Source: Bathymodiolus brooksi (taxonomy: Eukaryota > Mollusca > Bivalvia > Mytilida > Modiolidae). From it: a stretch of DNA of 64,000 nt. Position 1 is the stretch's first letter. Every line of letters begins with the position of its first letter. The translations under genes were made by a program, and so were the position numbers. The stretch covers positions 31,288,962 through 31,352,961 of the forward strand of contig OY804589.1 of assembly GCA_963680875.1 (NCBI GenBank). The letters run 5' to 3'. Below the pieces are notes generated by a model. That model worked only from the letters and a program-made list of their open reading frames with translations, made no database searches and was not told the DNA's origin. Below, one piece after another: positions 10,249 to 20,512 of this stretch.

Positions 10249-10922
10249 AGTCTCAGAGGGCTGAGCCTGTGTCAATCAACTTTCATTCTGCTTTGAGGAA
10301 ACTTAATACAGAATCTTCCATAGGTGCTTCCCTCCAAGTTTCGGTTCATTTGGCTAAGTAGTTACAGAGAAAAAGATTTTTAGAAATCGACCTATCAGAA
10401 ACAAGAATGGCCTGTGGCGGCCATGCTTATTAACGGATGGGATCTACATGCACAATCTTTATAGATGACCTTCCAAGGATGCTTCCTACCAAATTTCGAT
10501 TCATTTGGCCAAGCGGTTACAGAGGGGAAGATTTTTTAGAAATCAACCAATCAGAAACAAGAATTGCCTGTGGCGGCCATGTTTGTAAACGGATCGGAAC
10601 TAAATGAGCATTCTTTATATAAGGACCTGCCAAGGATGTTTCATACCAAGTTTCGATTCATTTGGCCAAGCGGTTTCAGAGGAGAAGATTTGTTAGAAAT
10701 CAACCAATCAGAAACAAGAATTGCTTATGGCGGCCATGTTTGTTAATGGATAGGGACGAATTTAACAATCTTTATAGAGGACCTACCATAGATGCTTCCT
10801 ACCAAGTTTCGATTCATTTGGCCAAGCGGTTTCAGAGGAGAAGATTAAAATGTGAAAAGTTAACGGACGACGGACGCCAAGTGATGGCAAGAGCTCACAT
10901 TGCCTTTGGCAAGGTGAGCTAA
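10249..10922 (+). mobile_element. HINE/pearl-like element, complete
   Basis: 5' end CTCAGAGGGCTGAGCCTGTG with subterminal GTCAATCAACTTTC, four ~155-bp units, GGACGACGGACGCC, then a 3' hairpin (10892-10904 with 10908-10920) and AAAA. The most complete copy in the window. Peptides translated from it (repeated ...NQSETRIA...) are not genes. Confidence 0.75.
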
Positions 10923-12032
10923 AAATGATATTTGTTCCAGTTACATATCCTCAACCCTCCCTCCCCCTTCTTTTCCGTTCTGAACCCATATCATAGCATA
11001 CCGGTAGTTGTTTTTTTATTTAATTAATGCTGTGTGTTCTTGTAAAGCAAAATACAAAATCTAACCTTACGATATCTCGTAAACCCCGACGTGTGTGTGT
11101 ATGTAAGTGTATAAGTGTGTGCAAGTATGTGTAAGTATGTGTGCTCACAATGCTAATAAATATACAGATATTTATCTAGGTCACTCTATTGGTCAGAGTT
11201 TACCTTAAATAAACCATTTGGTCAGATTAAGAATCGTGACCTCAATCAAGGACATATATACATATCAACTATTTATCTAGTGATAAGTATAATTATAGGT
11301 ATGTACTTTGGACAGGCAAGGTTTTTAGGAAGATAAACCTCTTAGCCATTGACATAGAAAATTAAAAGGTGGAGAAATGAACAAAACTGACAAGAAAAAC
11401 AGCTTGAAGGGATTGAGAGAGAGAAAACATATTATTATGTACTTGTTATTATAACCTTGCACAAATAAAAAAAAAAATGCCAAAACAAAATAATACGGTC
11501 AGTTTGTTACTCGAAAATAATTTTATTTTCGTGTGTGTTGGGGGGGGGGGGGGGGGGGGGGGTATTTGCTAGTCTGTCGATCTGGATCAGTTTATAGGAG
11601 GAGGGTTCCGCAAAGATCAAAATCATATGTTTATGCTTGCAGAGGCGTAGGAGTCGGGAGCATTTTCTTTTTGCTTGCCAGTTTTTAAAACTCCAATCCC
11701 CACTCCGCTCTGACCCACTCCTATTGCCCCCCCCCCCCCCCCCCCACCCCCCACCCCTTCCGGTCACTCCCGTGTCTCTGTGTTCAATAATTTGAGGTGA
11801 GAGGTGCTTGATCTTTTTTTTCATATTGGTGGAATTGTTGACCATTACTGTTTGAACTATCTTTTCATTATGGTTTCTTGCAAAATTTATATATTTCTGC
11901 ACATTCAAGAGTTAGCTATTTTCACCATGGTTACCATCTTAGGTTTTCCGATCTGACTGCAAAATCAATAAAATGATAGCAAGTCATTCGGTGATAAGCT
12001 TATGAACAGCTATTGTTCTAAAAGTTAAATAA
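10923..12032. other. THR intron 3, low-complexity DNA
   Basis: A GT-rich run at 11087-11150, a poly-G run of about 24 at 11538-11562, a poly-C run at 11727-11757, and a minus-strand piece (11780-11850) of the dispersed repeat that forms the 69-bp array at 56.4 kb (CTCTCACCTCAAATTATTGA). No gene. Confidence 0.5.
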
Positions 12033-12033
12033 C

Positions 12034-13426
12034 TAGAGGCTCAGTGGGCTGAACCTGTGTCGCTCACCTTTCATTCTGCTTTGAGGAAACTTAATACAGA
12101 ACCTTCCATAGGTGTTTCTCACCAAGTTTCGGTTCATTTGGCTTAGCAGTCTCAGAGAAGATTTTTAGAAACCAACCAACCAGAAACAAGATTTGCTTGT
12201 GACAGCCATGTTTGTAAACGGATCGGGGCGAAATGAGCAATCTTTATAGAGGCCATTCCATAAATGCTTCATACCAAGTTTCGGTTCATTTTGCAAAGCG
12301 GTTTCAAAAAAGAAGATTTGACCAATCAGAAACAAGAATTGCCTGCGACATCCATGTTTTTAACGAATTGCGAAATGAGCAATCTTGATAGAGGACCTTC
12401 CAAGGATGCTTCCTACCAAATTTCAGTTCATTTGGGAAAGCGGTTGCAGAGGAGAAGATTTTTTTAGAAATCAATCAATCAGAAACAAGAATTGCCTGTG
12501 GCAGTTATGTTGGTCAACGGATTGGAATTAAATGAGCAGTCTTTATAGAGGACCTTCCAAGGATGCTTCCTACCAAGTTTCGATTCATTTGGCCAAGTGG
12601 TTTCAGAGACGAAGATTTTTTTAGAAATCAACCAATCAGAAACAAGAATGGCCTGTGGCGGCCATATTTGCTAGCTGATCATAACTAAATGAGCAACCTC
12701 TATAGAGGACCTTCCATAGATGCTTCCTACCAAGTTACGGTTCATTAGGACATGCAGTTTCAGAGGGAAATATGTTTTAGAAATCAACCAATCAGAAACA
12801 AGAATTGCCTGTGGAGGCCATGTTTGTTAACGGATCAAAACGAAATGAGCAACCTTAATAGAGGATCTACTATAGATGCTTCCTACCAAGTTGTGGTTCA
12901 TTTGGCCAAGCGGTTTCAGAGCAGAAAATGTTTAACAATCTGCCAATCAGAAACAAGAATTACCTGTGGCGGCCATGTTTGTTAATGGATCGGGACAAAA
13001 TGTGCAATCCTGATAAAGGACCTTCCATAGATGCTTCCTACCAAGCTACGGTCAATTTGGCCAAGCATTTTCAGAATAGACGATTTTTTAGAAATCAACC
13101 AATCAGAAACAAGAATTGCCTATCTTTATAGAGAACCTTCCATAGATTCTACCTACCAAGTTACAGTTCATTTGGCAAAGCAGTTTCAGAGGAGAAGATT
13201 TTTAGAAATCAACCAATCACAAACAAGAATTGCTTGTGGCGGCCATGTTTGTGAACGGATCGGAACGAAATGAGCATTCTTTATAGAGGATCTTCCATAG
13301 ATGCTTCCTACCAAGTTTCAGTTCATTTGGCTGAGGGGTTTCAGAGGAGAAGATTAAAATGTGAAAACTTAACGGACGACAGATGACAGACGACGGACGC
13401 CATGTGATGGTAAAAGCTCACATTCC
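12034..13426 (+). mobile_element. HINE/pearl-like element, expanded to ~9 units
   Basis: 5' end GGCTCAGTGGGCTGAACCTG with subterminal GTCGCTCACCTTTC, about nine ~155-bp units of which some are shortened, the GACGACGGACG stretch, and only the left arm of the terminal hairpin (AAAAGCTCACATTCC). The 3' end is broken at a poly-C run. Confidence 0.75.
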
Positions 13427-13600
13427 CTATAAAATAATACCCCCCCCCCCCCCCCCACACATACACACACACCAATATAGCCTTGTATTAAAGTTTGCTT
13501 AGTAGCAGTAACCATCCTTCGATTCACACGAAAAACGCAAACTTTGAAGAGAACCATCTGGGGGACCGATCATTTACGTTTTAATGGGATATGCCACCCT

Positions 13601-13925
13601 TTCACCTGAGCCAAGCAATTACCCTGCTGCGATGGCAGCCGTCTTAGATTTCCTACCTCACATATGCAGTTTCTGGAAAGATTTTATAATTTGACAAATC
13701 AGAAAACATAATTGGCTTAACAGTTATGTTGAATTTCCGAATGACACGAACATCATGTGGAGGGTCATTCAAGTAATAGGCCTGCCAAGTTTGGTTACAT
13801 TTGCTCGGGTGATTTCAGAAACAATTATTGGAATGTGAAAATCTAACCTACGCAAATTACGACAACAGACGCAAATTGATGACAATTTTTTCACCTGGAC
13901 CATTTCGATTCAGTTATGTGAGCTA
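13601..13925 (+). mobile_element. Diverged HINE-like relative
   Basis: Starts TTCACCTGAGCCAAG and ends GTGAGCTAAAAAA, with the AATGTGAAAATCTAAC...GACGCAAATTGATG order of the larger elements but a single internal unit. Confidence 0.55.
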
Positions 13926-13934
13926 AAAAAAATA

Positions 13935-14604
13935 CAGTCAAACCTGCTTTAAAGGGCACCTCTATATAACAAATCCCTGTTTATAAAGGACAGTCTCATT
14001 TTTCCCATTACTGAATAGTGACTATAATTTTAACCTGTATATAAAGGACAACTAATTGTGCATGTGGTCAAGTCGAGTCTACATCCCATTTTTTGATATT
14101 GTTCAGAAAAATATACTGATTTAGGTAATGAACTCATGTATACAATCAATTATCCGGTTACTATTGATGTTAAACTTCTACTAAAGGGGTCAGACACCTT
14201 AAGTGTACATTTGTAGATCAAAATATAGACATTTTTATCAAGGTACAGAATTTTATTCTTCAAAGCAAAAGATTTACATCACAATTCCAAGTTGCATTTC
14301 ATCTGTATTACTAATTTTATATCTTTCTGTTTTGTTATTCCACTGTCTATTATTGTTTTTTTAGATTTGTCATGTAGCATGTTCTATAACTTGTTTGCTA
14401 TATTAGTCAATGAATTCATAGGAGACGGATTAGTATAAGCTTAGCTTGTTTCCGAATCCTGTCATGTTAAAACCAAAATGTGTGTGTATTGTAACATTAT
14501 ACCAGTTTATCATGAATAAATATGTTTATACCAAGGACAACTGCTCATTTTTAAAGCCACATTTTCAGGTTCACTTGAGTGGCTTTTATATACAGGTTTG
14601 ACTG
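13935..14604 (+). mobile_element. MITE with CAGTCAAACCTG terminal inverted repeats
   Basis: Left end TA-CAGTCAAACCTGCTTTAAAG, right end TATACAGGTTTGACTG-TG. Inner pieces such as TATAAAGGACAACT repeat near both ends. The terminus and left-side TA recall pogo/Tigger elements; the right TA is not clean. Confidence 0.6.
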
Positions 14605-15167
14605 TGTACGAATTCACCGATGGTCTCTTCATATCAGATTTTTATGTTTTTTAATTTGCTTTGCATGACATGATTTAATGCTATATTCACTGGTGAAACA
14701 CGTCCATTTCAAAGGCTAATCATTCATGAATGAATACTAATACACAGGGGACATAAAAGTATATCATTATTAGAGGCACTCATTGTACCTGGTAACTCGC
14801 TCTACCATTAAACTAATTTATTCTGACAAAGAAACGCCGATGAATCCATTAAGCGAAGGTTATAGGCCTGTTTTAGAACAAGATAAACTGATAACGCAAA
14901 AAAATATATTGAAAATATGTCAATACGTACTGGCATAGGATCCTAGTACGTATGTATCACCATGGAAACAAACTGATAGATCCACGGTGGTTCAATGGGC
15001 GGGAATATTTTATCTTTATTAATTATTATGTTTTGTTTTTTAGGCATTTTCAAATATATAGTGAAGAAATATACTCCATTTCTTTTAAAATTCTAAAGAC
15101 TCTGGGGTAGTATTTATATATACAGTACGAAGGGGTTAATTGTTATGTTTTCCTCGACCTTTTCGTA
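14605..15167. other. THR intron 3, nothing recognised
   Basis: AT-rich, no motif-bearing ORF. Confidence 0.4.
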
Positions 15168-15418
15168 GGGACCGATCAATTACCTTTAACTTTTAGGGGG
15201 CTATATCAACCCCATCCCCACCCCGAGTCAGAAGTTTTTTTTCACATGAAACAAAAATCATCTTTTCTGTTGACATGTAAATTTTACCAAAATTTATGAT
15301 TATTTACTTTTTGCATCTTTCAGATCAGTTCTTTTTCTACAAAATTAAAATTTTGCCACAGAAATTATTTTTCAGTAAAAAACATACCACACTCTCCCCT
15401 TAAATATTACATGGTCCT
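15168..15418 (+). mobile_element. MITE related to the GGGACCGACCATTTAAC family, diverged
   Basis: Left end GGGACCGATCAATTACC, right end ACATGGTCC; the interior (ACATGAAACAAAAATC, CAAAATTT) resembles 32848-33000 and 4550-4690. Confidence 0.5.
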
Positions 15419-15876
15419 TCACTATCTATAAATTTAATATACAATAAAAACAAATTCTAAGAAAAAAATAATGGAAATTTGTGAATATTCAAATTTTGTC
15501 TCATAAAAGTCGGTATATATGACATAGTAGTTATCACAACACTGATTCCTTTACATGTAAATATAGTATCATTCAAATTAGTCTTATTGTGAAAAAAATC
15601 GTTTTTAATTCACCTGACCCAAATGGTTATGTGAGGTAGGTCATCTCTGCAATAAAGTCATCATTAGAAAAAAGTCTATAGGATAGACCCTAGAACATTA
15701 TGTGCATACACATCAATTCACACAAGATATTATTAAATTTCTACTTTGGCACTGAGTCGATTCTGGTATCCAATAAGGCTTCTTTGGCCCATTTAAGAAC
15801 TTTCTATTTTTAGTAATAGCGGCCATCTTGTATGGAGTATCCCACCCTTTTTAGACCTCCTCCTTTGCAATCCCTT
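15419..15876. other. THR intron 3, nothing recognised
   Basis: AT-rich. TTCACCTGACCCAAATGG at 15609 looks like the start of a HINE-like relative. Confidence 0.35.
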
Positions 15877-16089
15877 TCAATGAAAAACATATATTTTTCT
15901 CTTTACAAGCTCTATCAAATTTACACTGTTACATTTGCCTATACCATTGATTTCTCTAGGAAATTTTAGCATGGTGCAGCAGTACCACGCCTTCCCTTTC
16001 CAGAGCCATGCTGCCATCACAATGGAAGTGTTGATGTCCTTGTCAAAATTGTGAGAGAGAGAAAATACATCTATTGCACCACTTATCAT
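15877..16089 (-). pseudogene. Coding-like fragment, possibly GH19 chitinase-like
   Basis: A 70-codon open stretch on the minus strand with protein-like composition. It contains DKDINTSIVMAAWLWK and, after 14 residues, REINGIGKCN. This order resembles the C-terminal part of family 19 glycoside hydrolases (A-A-W-F-W-K, then T-R-x-I-N-G), where the spacing is usually a few residues longer. An in-frame stop lies two codons before the ATG, and no catalytic Glu region is visible, so it is a fragment or relic at best. It sits inside THR intron 3, same strand; nothing suggests that it is a THR exon. The family call is tentative. Confidence 0.28.
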
Positions 16090-16361
16090 GCCTTACTGCA
16101 TTTCTGAGAAAAATCTATGTACAGTACAGATTTCCATGGGAATTTACAATAACAACAATATCAGGAGGGGTGGACAAATAGAGATAAAGTATTTGGCAAA
16201 ACTCTCTCATGCCCTTATGGCCTGGTAAGCTAGTCAGTCCTCACCATGAGCATCGGTCCTCCGGTCCAAAGACCAGTAAAAAATGTGTTCGGACCAGTAA
16301 TTATTTTCAGTTTTTATTTAGAACTATATTAAAATAAAGTTTATCATTAACTTGCGGCAGG

Positions 16362-16480
16362 GCAGGTCAGGTCGATGGTTTTATCTGGGTACTCCAGTTT
16401 CCTCCACCAATAAAATTGACTGCCACGATATAACTGAAATATTGTTGAAAGTGACGTTAAACACCATAACCCTAACCCCT
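16362..16480 (+). mobile_element. V-SINE, 3' half
   Basis: GGTTTTATCTGGGTACTCCAGTTTCC central domain and complete tail ending ATAACCCTAACCCC. No head. Confidence 0.8.
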
Positions 16481-16514
16481 AACTCTATAAAAAAATAAAT
16501 TCAAGAATTTGATT

Positions 16515-16640
16515 GGACCAGTAATTTCACATTTTCATTTCGAGGAATGGCTAGCTAATACAATACTCCTTATAAAAAGCTACTCACAGCCAGTAATTTC
16601 AAATTTTCATTTCGAGGACTGGGTAGCTGGTACCCCTTAC
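16515..16640 (+). repeat. ~75-bp direct duplication next to THR exon 3
   Basis: CCAGTAATTTCA(C/A)ATTTTCATTT then CGAGGA(A/C)TGG(C/G)TAGCT occurs at 16515 and 16590; the right copy runs to within about 20 bp of the exon 3 donor. Confidence 0.75.
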
Positions 16641-16654
16641 ATTAAACTACTTAC

Positions 16655-16796
16655 AGTCAACAGCCATTCCAACAAAGATACATTTCTTAAATCTACAATA
16701 CTGGCACTGGTTCCTTGTCGTCTTATCTATTACACAATTCTGGTTCCATTTACAATGGTATTGTAAATTTTTCTGAATAGTACGGCGAAAAAATCC
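16655..16796 (-). CDS. THR: THR exon 3: second zinc finger
   Basis: 142 nt, residues 128-174 plus one base. The acceptor is CATATAG|GG and the donor GACT|GTAAGT. It begins [11 protein letters not shown], as in TR. The second C4 module is Cys142, Cys148, Cys158, Cys161 (C-x5-C-x9-C-x2-C) with a five-residue D-box KWNQN, then RFKKC and VGMAVD leading into the C-terminal extension. Tyr160 (CQYC) replaces the Glu usual in CQEC. The stray base T plus TG of exon 4 makes Leu175. The exon directly abuts a short duplicated sequence at 16515-16640 that runs up to its 3' border on the genomic map. Confidence 0.93.
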
Positions 16797-17613
16797 CTAT
16801 ATGAAAATAAAATGTATTGAAATGGGTTGGGTTGCGTTAACTGCGTATATGCGTATTTTATGCATTCAAATTTTTTAAAAATGCATAAGTTGTTTAGCTG
16901 CGTACATGCCTATTTTACGCATTCAAATTTTATAAAAACACATCAGTTTAAAAAAAAAATCAGTGTACAAGTAGATGGACATACTAATGTCAAATAATCT
17001 TTACTAGCAAAATCTGTATGTTCTGATATGCATTATCTAGATTTAACCGAGTTCAGCGATTGTGAAGTTTCCTACGCCTTCAGTATCTTTACGTATCTTT
17101 ACGAAGACTAATATAATCATGTTTCAATAAACATACAAAAGATAAAGAATCGAGTTCATGCAAGTTAGATTTGATTTGACCTTTATTCAACTTTCGTCTA
17201 CCTCACGATAAAAAGATTTGTGCAGAAACGTCAGTTGTGTTAGCTCCCAGCATGCACAGACGTCATTTCAACCTTGCAATAACTTTGAAATAACGCGGGT
17301 TGTTTCGACATCTAAATGACTATGTGTGCCAGATAGGAGGCTTCTGGATAGAAATCCACTACTTAAACCACCAAGCCACCAAGGCCCCTTATTTCGCCAC
17401 AACACTATGAATTGTGCATTTCAGCGTTAGTGTGAGAAGATACGTGATTTCTATAAAACAGACGGGTGTGCCGCAAAGAAACTATTTGGTATCAGAATAT
17501 GAATCCTTTGGAATGTAGCGAATTTACAACGTACTTTCGAAAAATATATTCCCCTTAAAGTCAAATGGTCGGTCTCAGTCTCATTGCCAAACTACTGATT
17601 AACTTCATCGAAA
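16797..17613. other. THR intron 2, nothing recognised
   Basis: A short imperfect duplication (GCGTA...TTTTA(T/C)GCATTCAAATTTT) at 16840-16935; otherwise no pattern. Confidence 0.4.
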
Positions 17614-17850
17614 GTAGTGAACGGTGGTCGTGACTGTATGGTAGTTGGATTACAACTACATATGCTATCAGTGCCTATCACCCCTAATGTTGAGTTCAAA
17701 TTCCGCTAATGGCGACGTGTATTCGATACAACATTATGTGATAAAGTTTGTCAGTGACTTACGACAGGTTTTCCTCTACCAATAAAAAACTTACCATTAC
17801 GATATAACTGAAACATTGTTGAAAGTGGCGTTAAACACCATAACTCCTTT
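17614..17850 (+). mobile_element. V-SINE with deleted V-domain
   Basis: tRNA head (GTGACTGTATGGTAGTTGG, B box GTTGAGTTCAAATTCCGC), middle ACAACATTATGTGATAAAG, a shortened centre (GGTTTTCCTCTACC) and full tail. Inserted 35 bp from the THR exon 2 donor. Confidence 0.85.
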
Positions 17851-17884
17851 ACCAAATGTTAAGATTTGTTTACTGTAAACTTAC

Positions 17885-18003
17885 CTTACAGCCTTCACAC
17901 GTCATACATCTGTAGTGATATCCAGTAGCAGCGTCAGTACAGACAACACATGGTTCTGGCCCCTGACTTAGGTCCATATAACTAGGGATGTAAGGTGTAC
18001 CAG
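17885..18003 (-). CDS. THR: THR exon 2: YIPSY motif and first zinc finger
   Basis: 119 nt, residues 88-127. The acceptor is TTTTCAG|CT and the donor AAG|GTAAGT. It reads [10 protein letters not shown] followed by the first C4 zinc module: Cys106, Cys109, Cys123, Cys126 (C-x2-C-x13-C-x2-C), ending exactly at CEGCK, the classical intron position in TR genes. P-box residues E, G and K (recognition of AGGTCA half-sites) are intact, as is GYHYRC. Two changes are unusual: Thr110 and Ala112 replace the Gly and Lys of the near-invariant CGDK segment (reads CTDAATG). Flanked by a 25-kb intron upstream and a 1.1-kb intron downstream. Confidence 0.93.
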
Positions 18004-18109
18004 CTGAAAATGGTAGACATATACGTTACATTCAAATATAGCCAAAAATTGTGGTCGTACACGGATATATAATAAACAGAGGCACATGAGCCAAAGGGGG
18101 TGGGGCACG

Positions 18110-18325
18110 TGCTCCCTACTTTGAAAAGTGGGTGTGGGGGGGGGGGAGCAAGCTATGTTTCTGAAATATTGTCCCCCACTTTTCGGACCTCCCATCAAGC
18201 TTGCACCCCCCCCCCCCTTTTCAGTCTACTTTACAAGCTTACCCCCACACTTTCAGATTCTCTCATGAAGCTTCCCCCCTCACTTTTCAGGCCACCTCAT
18301 AAGCTTTCCCCCTTCCAATCCTACG
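18110..18325 (+). repeat. Degenerate ~40-bp C-rich repeat, 4-5 units
   Basis: Units carry CCCCCACTTTTC(A/G)G...CTC(A/C)T(C/G)AAGCTT. Starts about 100 bp upstream of exon 2 in the THR sense, in intron 1. Confidence 0.7.
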
Positions 18326-18339
18326 CCTCTGATGAATAG

Positions 18340-18535
18340 AAGGTTTAAAGTGATGGTAATTAATTCCACCAATATTAAAACGAACAACCACCTCTCACCT
18401 AAAACCACTGAGCACAAAAAGGCCACAACATATGGTGCTGGAAATCCAGGTTCTGGCTCGACACAGACACAAAAAAGTGGCGAGCTCAAACCGGTTAATA
18501 GGACCCCCACTCTCTCTCACTCTAGATAATTGGAT
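18340..18535 (+). repeat. Dispersed repeat, source of the 69-bp array family
   Basis: GATGGTAATTAATTCCACCAA...CTCTCACCT...GAAATCCAGGTTCTGGC...GGGACC-like end: collinear with 57470-57640. Confidence 0.6.
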
Positions 18536-18621
18536 AGAGTATGAATTGACTACATGTATAATAAAGTCCTTGTATAGAAAAGGGTAAGGTGTTATGGATC
18601 CTAATTAAATTATTTTGTTTA

Positions 18622-18722
18622 TGTGATTGAGTGATTGTTGTTGCTTAGCGCAAATTGAGCAATTTTTCAGCTATACCATGGCGAGAGCATGTTACATTCC
18701 GACGAGATGACGATGGTGTTTA
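18622..18722 (-). mobile_element. SINE-like 3' tail, second type
   Basis: GTGATTGTTGTTGCTTAGCG, AGCAATTTTTCAGCTATA, ATGGCGAG. The same type is at 33650-33780. Related in layout to the V-SINE tail but with different sequence. Confidence 0.55.
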
Positions 18723-18947
18723 CTTTATACTATAGACCAAAACTCTAATGTTTGTAGTACTACATTTTATCACTAAGAAAATCATACTAAAAATGTCTCC
18801 ATTATATTTAAATGGGCAACATGTTCTTGGTGGTGACATAAATGTTCTGAGTTTAATTTTTTATTGCTAACAATTTTACCGGATGACCTGTGTCCATCAC
18901 AAGTCCATACAATAGACTTTTTTTTTAAAGATTAATATTAAATAAGG

Positions 18948-19087
18948 GTAATAACAAAATTACCGAACTCCGAACAATCTTACAAAGGGAAAGTCAAAAC
19001 TCATAATTATATAAACAGACAAAATCAGTCAACAACCGGAAAACTGTGAGAACCGTAATGACCCTGACTTGGTACAGGCATTCTTAA
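18948..19087 (+). repeat. Dispersed repeat (ACTTGGTACAGGCATT family)
   Basis: About 140 bp, nearly identical to 31500-31640 (GGGTAATAACAAAATTACCG ... CTGACTTGGTACAGGCAT). Confidence 0.8.
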
Positions 19088-19158
19088 ACACAATCTTTTA
19101 TCAACACACAACTGTACATATACTTTTCTTAATGATATAAATAATAATCTGCTCTGCC

Positions 19159-19279
19159 CAGAGCCGGCCTAAAGCCAATTGGACTAATTGCTCCCAATTG
19201 GGCCCCGCGCTGAGGTTATCTAACACACTGCGAGTTTTACAGAGAACTATTGGAACCGCGCCTCCTAAGCCCGGTCCTG
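19159..19279 (+). mobile_element. hAT-type MITE with 8-bp TSD
   Basis: 121 bp, ends CAGAGCCGGCCT / CCCGGTCCTG; flanked by the perfect 8-bp repeat GCTCTGCC at 19151-19158 and 19280-19287. Length of TSD and CAG...CTG ends fit hAT elements. Confidence 0.75.
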
Positions 19280-19829
19280 GCTCTGCCTTCCTCATAGAGG
19301 AATAATCCATAACTTTAACAGACAAGATTTTTTTTTCATTCTCAACCATTTACCAGATTAAACATATTTTTGTGGTTGTTTTTTTAATAGCAGTTATAAG
19401 CGTACATTTAATTGTTCAAGAAACTCGTCAAAAAGAGTTCGGTGCTTAAGGCATGTAAGATGCAAATAACATTTTTGTCCGACCCGATTGGGAATTAACC
19501 CCCTATATCCAACATTTTATCAAGGTTGAGTACGCTAATAGTTACATCATTGATGGGAGTTTCAATTTTCAGACAACTCATAAACCATCACGTCTTTGGC
19601 ATTCAGATAACTGTATAGCCTCTAAGCTAAATGGCTATGGTCATCAAGTATGACCCCCGCGGTGTATGTAGTAATTTATCACAGTCAGTCATCTCGGTAG
19701 AAAAAAAATCAACAACAACAAATCAGATAATATCAGTTTGTAAATGCATACATTTGACCATATATAGAAATTTCTATTTATAGTTACAGCGGCCATCTTG
19801 ATTGAGAGTGGGTTGTTGAGTATATGTTT
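19280..19829. other. THR intron 1, nothing recognised
   Basis: AT-rich sequence without repeats that I can match elsewhere in the window. Confidence 0.35.
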
Positions 19830-20099
19830 TAAAAGACTTATGGGTTTTTGTTTCGTTCAGAATTTTTTTTTTCGCACAACACGAGAGTTAAAATAAATTT
19901 TTTTGTCGCGCAAAGCGCGAATTTTTTTCCAGAATTTAACATTAGGTTATATGACAAAAACTCTGAATCAGATTATTTTTTTTTCCTCCACCAAAATCAG
20001 AATATTTTTTTCAGCAACATTGGGATTCAGAATATTTTTTTAGCCATGGTATAGCTGAAAAAAAACATAACCCCCCCTGGAAGTTAAATGGTCCGTCCC
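19830..20099 (-). mobile_element. Harbinger-like MITE, one terminus lost
   Basis: Reverse copy of 37120-37405: AACATTAGGTTATATGACAA, CGCGCAAAGCGCG, CAGAATATTTTTTTCAGCAA. Right terminus AAGTTAAATGGTCCGTCCC followed by TTA; the left terminal repeat is missing. Confidence 0.75.
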
Positions 20100-20102
20100 T
20101 TA

Positions 20103-20512
20103 GTGCAATAAAATGTTTGACATGAAGTCATAATGATTTTGTAAATATCAAAAGATAAATATACGACGTTATTTTACGATTTACATAATTTTTAATGATA
20201 AAATTGCAACTGATCAATGCTGATATAATAGACGATACCGACACCGTAACGTCACGGCTCTTTCGGAAGAGTTTTAATTGCAGGTAAAATCCGAGAATGG
20301 ATTAAGCCTTTTGTCTCCTCACATTGAAGAGTTCCGAAAAATGGCGATGCTATTATTTGGTGCTACATGCAACTTCAATGACCAAATTCTACCTTACGGT
20401 ATACTATTTTTAGCATTCATTAACACAGATGTCTTTTATTTACTGTCATTTAAATTTTCACGCTAACTTGTTCAGATCATGGCGTTTTCCTTTAATAACA
20501 TTTCACTTGCTC
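20103..20512. other. THR intron 1, nothing recognised
   Basis: Holds a 62-codon ORF (20278-20466) without recognisable motifs. Confidence 0.35.

Noticed and set aside
10564..13273. Short repeated ORFs (…NQSETRIA…)
   Set aside because: They are translations of the ~155-bp HINE repeat in one frame.
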